NCBI GenBank assembly: GCA_934370915.1
Contig: CAKRNI010000084.1
Span: 1-9,985, forward strand
Reading direction: 5' to 3'
Source: an uncultured Lachnospiraceae bacterium
GTDB lineage: Bacteria; Bacillota; Clostridia; Lachnospirales; Lachnospiraceae
Length of the DNA: 9,985 nucleotides
The first letter of the stretch is position 1. Each line of letters starts with the position of its first letter. The notes under the pieces are model-generated. The model searched no databases, was not told the origin of the DNA, and was given only the letters and a program-made list of their open reading frames with translations. The translations under genes were made by a program, and so were the position numbers. Positions 7,501 to 9,985 of the stretch are shown one piece after another.

Positions 7501-8208
7501 TCCAGAACAAGCTGCCACCGTTCCGCTTTCGATCGTGATCTCGCCATGTCCCTCTCCGCTGTTTCCTCCGATTCCCGCTCCATAAGCGCGCGCAAACGAA
7601 TACAGGACATCCTTATCAGATCCTGCCCGGATCGTCAGTCTGCTTCTTTCCGGCACATGGATCGCCGCGCCGGAATTGCTGACTGTATACAGGTTATTCT
7701 TTCCGGAGAGAACCAGCGTCACATTCGCTCCCTCTTCAAGTTCAATACAGGACATTTTAACTGTATTCGCATTTGCGGTTTTAATTGACACACCCTTTAA
7801 AGTGATCGTCGCAGAAACATCCTTCTTCACCGTGATCACATGATCCGTTATATGGGCCGTTCCAGTCATCTTTTTATATGTGCCGCTGATCGTGTAATCG
7901 CCGTTCTGATTAATGATCACTTCCCCCTTCTTCAGATCATACTCCTTTGCGGCACTCAATGTCCTGAGAAGCGCATTGGAGTCCGATGCCTTAAGCTTCG
8001 ATAATTCATCTTTTTTCGCCCTCTGCGGTTTTCTCACCGTGTCTGACTGTGTCGCTTTCTCCTTCACTGCATCACTCGCCGTATATACTTCAAAATCAGT
8101 ATCCGGCCGAATCATAGCTGATTCCGCATAGACTGGTGATATGATCATGGATCCCACCATCACTGCCGTCAATAATCCTGCCATCCATCTTCTAAAATTA
8201 TATCTCAT
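1561..8208 (-). CDS. Giant secreted modular surface protein with beta-helix, InlB-like, Ig-like/YDG and wall-binding repeats
   Basis: Encodes 2215 residues. ATG at 8206-8208 has GAGGGAGG 8 bases upstream (8217-8224). Residues 1-28 are a signal peptide (RRWMAGLLTAVMVGSMIISP, then VYA before E29). Domains seen, approximate residues: 85-350 beta-helix-like module 1, rich in GAGIGG and GG-x-V turns; 383-650 related module 2; 653-878 three divergent InlB-B-like repeats (F-x-x-W-x-I...GNGEF pattern); 881-1165 module 3; 1190-1272 Big-type Ig domain; 1273-1362 Ig-like domain with FYVDKAAVG and AEYYGNGF strands; 1363-1627 further Ig-like stalk segments; 1628-1711 segment starting VEYGSSPVPEG; 1712-1802 YDG-like domain (EEKIYDGSREA); 1803-1985 two more beta-rich segments; 1985-2089 Gly/Pro/Ser linker; 2090-2215 wall-binding repeats (WWLRYSDGSYAAG, NGNWYAFDERGYL, NGKWYFF). 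There is no LPxTG sorting signal or transmembrane tail, so attachment is probably non-covalent. The protein resembles large Clostridia surface proteins of unknown role. An adhesin or scaffold role is inferred; no catalytic motif was seen. Confidence 0.92.
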   Translation of the reverse strand: MRYNFRRWMAGLLTAVMVGSMIISPVYAESAMIRPDTDFEVYTASDAVKEKATQSDTVRKPQRAKKDELSKLKASDSNALLRTLSAAKEYDLKKGEVIINQNGDYTISGTYKKMTGTAHITDHVITVKKDVSATITLKGVSIKTANANTVKMSCIELEEGANVTLVLSGKNNLYTVSNSGAAIHVPERSRLTIRAGSDKDVLYSFARAYGAGIGGNSGEGHGEITIESGTVAACSGMSLTDKGTEKGTESDSGAGIGSGSAGIGGDTITIAGGSVYAAASVGAGIGGGYKGTSGTVVISGGDVEARGGEYNSIVKAVAIGPETVDGTGNSFTLKASEKEKATAEFHGVYPPQTYTVNIGDEQTIKYPGSRVVIKYGEQTRNGKLTVTPEEDVTYSGNGRVEIAGSGPYTVTMTDPGTATWEFIEIKSSCTVTLNQLNIYPKAQNVPAIDIDAGLEKVTLKLEGRNILKGAELAAAIDNHGTPLEITGSGSLDATAGSGSAAIGGSYSLYSVPIGKNITISGGDLTLRSNGEGTCLGAGAAGSASTGSADNLVISGGNVNLIKSGGGYCIGSTDFYVYPVPNIRITGGNVTATVSGDPGKICQSPITIEPENGKTATLYTGNSAPGSAALGLRGEGAYEPASEKYMRVKFGTPHNLTVMGGTIASTESTFAEGEKVPVSANAEITDGVGGTLYFAGWTIKKGNGEFADPASSETTFTMSDVDTEIKANYTGGYSVTVADGTITPEQANYAPGSTVTITAKDRSSEKLCFDRWEITNGNGEFLNGTASQKTAQLKVNSSLSVKAVYVSGHSLTVNNGTGSGAYRTGDVIEITAFLPAGSEFSSWTLDSGSGTFENCYSSTTRFTIGSEDAVVTAQYKGEGLTGDFIVSGGILGTDYKYENETLTITGSRKYEISLKEGIETTGNQITVQGGTPVITLHSVKVNGVYALRIKDKANVKLILDGENSMCSKESNSVYVQDNSYLTITSIQGDGSSAGTLRAEGNKSCGIKHAGIRGGSITVKGGTVIAKGEYEAAGIGGDARVQNNNFFISIEGGTVEADGGWGGAGIGSASRAGGNVNINISGGTVKAVGGQGSAGIGIGYDSWAKSRITITGGRTEGKGGNWRSGENTTSGVGAGSKNDDVEFDIDKRALIMHGQSFANARVTAEEINQKTTRMGRCAVIYFPVEESGEDALISLTPETEVMYPGSSKQFTADVKKAKDPTVDWRVSGNTSSDTKISSLGILTVGADEKAEALSVTASLRSYNKTASAKVTVKQIQAGLAVASEEIEVGDSVLAVMTVPEGMSGQIRFYVDKAAVGSPITSTGGETSFTIGKELLPLGTHEIYAEYYGNGFRVKSGQISVTVKKRNPQIEKWPEAIKEIHYGQQASSAGLQGGKSGDIPGYFGFDVAWPEVGTDKALCHFTPKTEYRDTYETIYHEVKIKVLPATPEVEEDPAVNIQYGQSLKDAVISGGKVINPNYVLPQKQMIVDGKWSFKDPESALHPGVSCTVVFTPEDTKNYTGAIEKEVSVTVSAAKPDLTIELDRETQVAGKKITVSAKAKNAFSPALEDVPEIRVSYQIGDGAEQTASGNEIQIPIGTAVGTLITITAKTAAVDDRYIETSETRTVTVADKTIVDEQISVTVPDVEYGSSPVPEGKFAGTVDGTESWTYTYSVDNGNTWSEDAPKPVGSYLVKAFYEDDSQKGENISSWNITPRTLSIADAVLEEKIYDGSREADVRSVSFDGLVNGDHLGDENYSAEAEFEDANAGTDKKASVHVSLSDTENAKNYVLNQDGSIILDGQTIKKAAAPAIPEISEAYSYGISGEQEIVLSGFPEDCGEISGGNADIISDESDILEEKIAVERTQLKFALKKNDRSQIGASAVIRVSGILTENYEIPDIQVVISLNDKNEQHPIAGTITFQLNGDEKTFTAEIGAVEGAEYSFDGTTWSDNNRKEDCQPDTLYHGWIRLKETETENAGPATEVSGRTSKLAEKPPVVEPEKPGDGGNIGEDNGTKPGDGGNSDGNNGSKPGSGGNSGENNGSRPGSGTGSSSSDSSEPEISERKPDISRDSKKGYIDPVKGIIPGAANKAVNDGHSHWMKDKNGWWLRYSDGSYAAGKVAAGEHNNIQAVEHQWEMINGNWYAFDERGYLKIGYFYDAGYKGWFYLDENSRMQTGWVLINGKWYFFNPVSDGTKGMMLIGRKTPDGYFVTEDGSWDGKTK
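1564..1941 (-). other. C-terminal cell-wall-binding repeat region of the giant exoprotein
   Basis: This part codes for about residues 2090-2215. It holds tandem units of about 20 residues with W/Y-aromatic clusters and glycine turns: NGWWLRYSDG, NGNWYAFDERG, YKGWFYLDENSRMQTGW and NGKWYFFNP. This is the choline-binding-like repeat pattern, which binds teichoic-acid choline in streptococci. In Clostridia the ligand is generally not known. The same pattern fills the neighbouring 469-residue protein. Confidence 0.85.
2098..2223 (-). repeat. Three 42-base tandem repeats coding a 14-residue linker unit
   Basis: Residues 1996-2037 are three 14-residue units: KPGDGGNIGEDNGT, KPGDGGNSDGNNGS and KPGSGGNSGENNGS. 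A broken fourth begins RPGSGTG, then a serine run. At DNA level the units are diverged (about 12 of 42 bases differ between the first two), so the duplication is old or the protein pattern is under selection. It is a flexible low-complexity spacer between the Ig-like stalk and the wall-binding end. Confidence 0.88.
4714..5568 (-). other. Beta-helix-like module 3 of the giant exoprotein
   Basis: This covers about residues 881-1165. It is the most regular of the three. After LTITGSRKYEISL, VITLHSVKVNG and VKLILDGEN it has four successive rungs: SITVKGGTVIAKG, ISIEGGTVEADGG, INISGGTVKAVGG and ITITGGRTEGKGG. These are spaced about 28-35 residues apart by AAGIGG, GAGIGS and SAGIGIG loops. It comes after the InlB-like repeats and before the Ig-like stalk. 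Confidence 0.65.
5575..6252 (-). repeat. Three tandem divergent InlB-B-like repeats within the giant exoprotein
   Basis: Residues 653-731, 732-807 and 808-878 align as three units of 71-79 residues. Each starts with a hydrophobic strand and Gly turn (HNLTVMGGTI, YSVTVADGTI, HSLTVNNGTG). It then has a G-x-x-V/I-x-I/V segment, an F-x-x-W strand (FAGWTIKKGNGEF, FDRWEITNGNGEF, FSSWTLDSGSGTF) and a closing A-x-Y strand (IKANY, VKAVY, VTAQY). This is the pattern of the divergent InlB B-repeat family of bacterial surface proteins. They sit between beta-helix modules 2 and 3. Confidence 0.8.
6259..7062 (-). other. Beta-helix-like module 2 of the giant exoprotein
   Basis: This covers about residues 383-650. 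Its strand order repeats module 1: LTVTPEEDVTYSGNG, CTVTLNQLNI, VTLKLEGRNIL, LEITGSGSL, then SAAIGGSYS and repeated ITISGGDL, LVISGGNV and IRITGGNV. The VTLKLEGRN strand aligns with VTLVLSGKN of module 1 and VKLILDGEN of module 3, which is the basis for calling the three modules homologous. Confidence 0.62.
7159..7956 (-). other. Beta-helix-like module 1 of the giant exoprotein
   Basis: This covers about residues 85-350. Short beta strands (VIINQNGDYTISG, ATITLKGVSI, VTLVLSGKNNL, LTIRAGSD) are followed by glycine-rich turns GAGIGGNSG, AGIGSGSAGIGG and VGAGIGGGY with SGTV/GGSV/GGDV strands. The layout fits a right-handed beta-helix (pectate-lyase-like fold). No acidic or basic catalytic cluster typical of the lyases was recognised. 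The fold is inferred from pattern only. Confidence 0.65.
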
Positions 8209-8246
8209 GCAATCCGCCTCCCTCTTATCTTCACGTCTCTGTCGTC

Positions 8247-8276
8247 AGAATATCATTAGAAAACAAGGCGTGTCAA
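8247..8276 (-). promoter_or_regulatory. Probable promoter of the giant exoprotein gene
   Basis: On the minus strand a perfect TTGACA (plus 8271-8276) is followed after 18 bases by TATTCT (plus 8247-8252), a 4/6 match to the -10 box. The leader would be about 32 bases, ending in the GAGGGAGG ribosome binding site. A second perfect TTGACA lies 22 bases farther upstream (plus 8293-8298) but has no good -10 at the right distance. The assignment rests on the -35 and position; the -10 is weak. Confidence 0.5.
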
Positions 8277-8315
8277 TCAGTTCGACACAAGATGTCAAAA
8301 TCCTGCACAAAATGC

Positions 8316-8353
8316 AAAAGAAAAGACCAGAAACATCTCTGCCCCTGGTCTTT
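8316..8353 (-). terminator. Rho-independent terminator after the 469-residue wall-binding protein gene
   Basis: AAAGACCAG (8322-8330) pairs perfectly with CTGGTCTTT (8345-8353) around a 14-base loop. Read on the minus strand, the stem is followed by a T-rich run (TTTTCTTTTG). It lies about 34 bases after the stop codon and upstream of the promoter of the giant gene, so the two surface-protein genes are likely separate transcription units. Confidence 0.83.
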
Positions 8354-8386
8354 CTGAAAATTCTTTATCTTTACCCTGAATTCACA

Positions 8387-9796
8387 TCAGTCATTCTCAA
8401 ATACCGGCTCGGTCGGCTCACCGTAATCTTCCGTGGAGCTTGCTGCCTCGTCATTGATATGCGTCAGGATTCCGCTGGAATTCACTTTATATTTGTTTCC
8501 ATCGCGATCCTTAACCGTCGTATTCTTAGAGATACGTCCGGAGCTGTTTACCACATACGTCTGATAACCGCCGTTTCCATTCGGGATACTGATCAGAGCA
8601 TAACGGCTGGAGCTGTCTGCCTGCTGAAGTTTTCCCATATAATAAAGATATCCGTTCTTCACGCCGTTTGTTCCGCGGCCTGCGTAGGTCCCTTCATTAA
8701 AATAAAACGTGGTCTTGTTTCCGTCACCTTCCTCGACGGTCATTTTTCCCTTAACGGAGGTTCTGGAGGATTCATCAAAGTAGTAGGAAGTATACTCATT
8801 GGTCGATCCGATCCGTACCTTCTTTAATCCTTTGACCGGATTTCCTTTCTGGTCGAAGAGATATGTCTTTCCATTGATGCGGACGAAATCGCTCGTGGAC
8901 GCTTTTCCGTCCTCCGGTCCGGTCTTTGGCTCACCGTTTTTATCAAAATAATACCATACCACCGGCTCATCCACATTGTCCTGAAGCTGTTCCGGCGGGT
9001 TTAAGGAAAGCCAGCCGGGGATCGCCGCGCCGACCGTAGCGTTCTGGATCCCGCTCTCCGCGAAATATCTCCAGTCCGCGATCGAATTCTTACTCGAATT
9101 TTCCGGATCACCGTCTAAATACACCCAGCCGGTGCGCATCCGTCCGTCTGCGTCAAAGCAGTAGTATTTTCCATCGATCTTTGTTACCTTATAATCTCCG
9201 CCGTCATCGCTGGTCGACGGGCTCTGCTTCTTTCCGCTTGCGGAGAAATAGAACCAGTACTTTCCATCATCGCTCTCCGCTCCGTAAAGGCTGCTGTCCT
9301 CATCCTTCGGCTCCAGATATTTCCATCCTGTCACCATCGCGCCGCTGGAGCTTAAATAGTAATCCCCATCTTCAGTCCAGCCGGTTTGCATGATTCCGTC
9401 AGAGTCAAAGTAATAACTTTTTCCGTCGATCTTCTTCCATGTGTCCTTTGTGACTTTTCCGCTGGAACCGAAGTAGAACCAGTAGGTCTGACTGTCTCTG
9501 CTGTAAGGGGACGCGATCTGCAGCCACTTATCCGCCAACATGATTCCGTTGGAATCCACATAGTAATCGTTGTCGGCCCAGCTGTTGACCGCCATTTCAC
9601 CGCTGTTGTTTAAATATCTCCAGAGATTGTCCGCGCCCTTTTTCCACTCATTCGTCACGCGGTTTCCGTTCTTATCAAGATACGTCCATATATTATTGGA
9701 AAGCGCCCAGCCTTCCGCCGCGTAGGCGTTCATCGTCAGACATCCGAAAGTCAGGACCGCCGCTGCTGCCAGTATTCTTAATCCTTTTTTCTTCAC
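8387..9796 (-). CDS. Secreted protein made of cell-wall-binding (choline-binding-like) repeats
   Basis: Encodes 469 residues from a GTG start (plus 9794-9796) preceded by AGGAAGGAGA (9805-9814). Starting here gives a classic signal peptide: MKKKGLRILAAAAVLTFGCL, then TMNAYA with likely cleavage before A27. Upstream in-frame ATGs at 9847 and 9832 lack a ribosome binding site and would bury this signal, so they were not chosen. The mature part is a chain of about 16 repeats of 18-30 residues with the pattern aromatic-Y-F-D-x-x-G-x-M-x-T-G-W. Examples are NIWTYLDKNG, KSYYFDSDGIMQTGW, GDYYLSSSGAMVTGW and KYYCFDADGRMRTGW; the later units are more degenerate (KTYLFDQKGNPVKG, YKVNSSGILT). The last 20 residues are acidic (STEDYGEPTEPVFEND). 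No catalytic domain is visible. C18 is not in a convincing lipobox (TFGC). The likely role is a surface coat or scaffold on a wall polymer; this is inferred. Confidence 0.85.
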   Translation of the reverse strand: MKKKGLRILAAAAVLTFGCLTMNAYAAEGWALSNNIWTYLDKNGNRVTNEWKKGADNLWRYLNNSGEMAVNSWADNDYYVDSNGIMLADKWLQIASPYSRDSQTYWFYFGSSGKVTKDTWKKIDGKSYYFDSDGIMQTGWTEDGDYYLSSSGAMVTGWKYLEPKDEDSSLYGAESDDGKYWFYFSASGKKQSPSTSDDGGDYKVTKIDGKYYCFDADGRMRTGWVYLDGDPENSSKNSIADWRYFAESGIQNATVGAAIPGWLSLNPPEQLQDNVDEPVVWYYFDKNGEPKTGPEDGKASTSDFVRINGKTYLFDQKGNPVKGLKKVRIGSTNEYTSYYFDESSRTSVKGKMTVEEGDGNKTTFYFNEGTYAGRGTNGVKNGYLYYMGKLQQADSSSRYALISIPNGNGGYQTYVVNSSGRISKNTTVKDRDGNKYKVNSSGILTHINDEAASSTEDYGEPTEPVFEND

Positions 9797-9903
9797 TCGC
9801 TCCGTCTCCTTCCTGTATCCCAAAAGGCGCATAACTGCCGCCAACATCCATTCCGGATCAGCTTCGCCGATGGGATCTCTGCCTTCCGGCCCGTATTTTT
9901 CAT
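9793..9903 (-). other. Possible 36-codon leader ORF overlapping the wall-binding protein start
   Basis: An ATG at plus 9901-9903 opens a 36-codon frame in the 5' leader (MKNTGRKAEIPSAKLIRNGC, then 16 more residues ending GRRRSE). Its TGA stop (plus 9793-9795) overlaps the GTG start of the downstream gene as GTGA. Such an overlap can give translational coupling. However, there is no convincing ribosome binding site before this ATG, and the peptide resembles nothing I recognise, so it may be a chance frame. Confidence 0.2.
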
Positions 9904-9923
9904 TTCACAATACATCTGATTTT

Positions 9924-9952
9924 ATTTTACCAGTAACTCCCTGATTATTCAA
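9924..9952 (-). promoter_or_regulatory. Promoter of the wall-binding repeat protein gene
   Basis: On the minus strand TTGAAT (plus 9947-9952) and TAAAAT (plus 9924-9929) are 17 bases apart. The bases TGG directly before the -10 box form an extended -10 (TGnTAAAAT). Transcription would begin near 9917, leaving a leader of about 120 bases before the GTG start. A further perfect TTGACA at plus 9964-9969 has no matching -10 at normal spacing. Confidence 0.65.
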
Positions 9953-9985
9953 CAGAAAATACCTGTCAATTCTCTTAAGTCCCCA

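Noticed and set aside
8141..8827. 228-codon plus-strand frame bridging the two surface-protein genes
   Set aside because: It runs antisense through the start of one gene, an intergenic terminator and promoter, and the end of the other. No ribosome binding site or recognisable domain supports it.
9719..9796. Lipoprotein signal at C18 of the wall-binding repeat protein
   Set aside because: The residues before the Cys (LTFG) have Phe at -2 and Thr at -3, a poor lipobox, while a good signal peptidase I site (AYA before A27) lies downstream.
9797..9847. ATG starts at 9847 and 9832 for the wall-binding repeat protein
   Set aside because: No ribosome binding site precedes them, and they place 12-17 charged residues before a textbook signal peptide. 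The GTG at 9794-9796 has a strong site.

Overview
The window looks like chromosomal DNA from a Gram-positive anaerobe of the Clostridia, most likely a Lachnospiraceae-type gut bacterium. This is an inference from four signs: strong AGGAGG-type ribosome binding sites, sigma-A-like promoters, two exported proteins with choline-binding-like cell-wall repeats, and a very large modular exoprotein mixing beta-helix, InlB-like, Ig-like and YDG-type segments. No phage, IS, CRISPR, tRNA or rRNA signal was seen.

Layout. At the left edge is the last 37 codons of a D-2-hydroxyacid dehydrogenase on the plus strand, closed by a rho-independent terminator. A good promoter (TTGAAA-17-TATGAT) and a strong ribosome binding site then lead into a single plus-strand gene for a 379-residue metal-dependent amidohydrolase. 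A long hairpin at about 1482-1531, with T runs on both sides, separates it from a convergent minus-strand gene. That gene fills two thirds of the window (1561-8208) and encodes a 2215-residue secreted protein. Its order is: signal peptide, two related beta-helix-like modules, three divergent InlB-B-like repeats, a third beta-helix module, a stalk of Ig-like/YDG-like domains, a Gly/Pro/Asn-rich linker with 14-residue repeats, and C-terminal wall-binding repeats. Upstream of it, also on the minus strand and separated by a terminator and a promoter, is a 469-residue secreted protein made almost entirely of wall-binding repeats. Its likely start is a GTG, and its promoter and about 120-base leader lie at the right edge.

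How the parts may work together. The left part is cytoplasmic metabolism: a dehydrogenase end and an amidohydrolase, each in its own transcription unit. The right part is a cell-surface locus. Two neighbouring proteins carry similar aromatic/glycine wall-anchoring repeats, so both probably sit non-covalently on the same envelope polymer. One displays a long adhesin-like stalk and the other is a repeat-only coat or scaffold protein. They are probably transcribed separately. No known defence, secretion or biosynthetic system is recognisable. The most distinctive object is the giant exoprotein.
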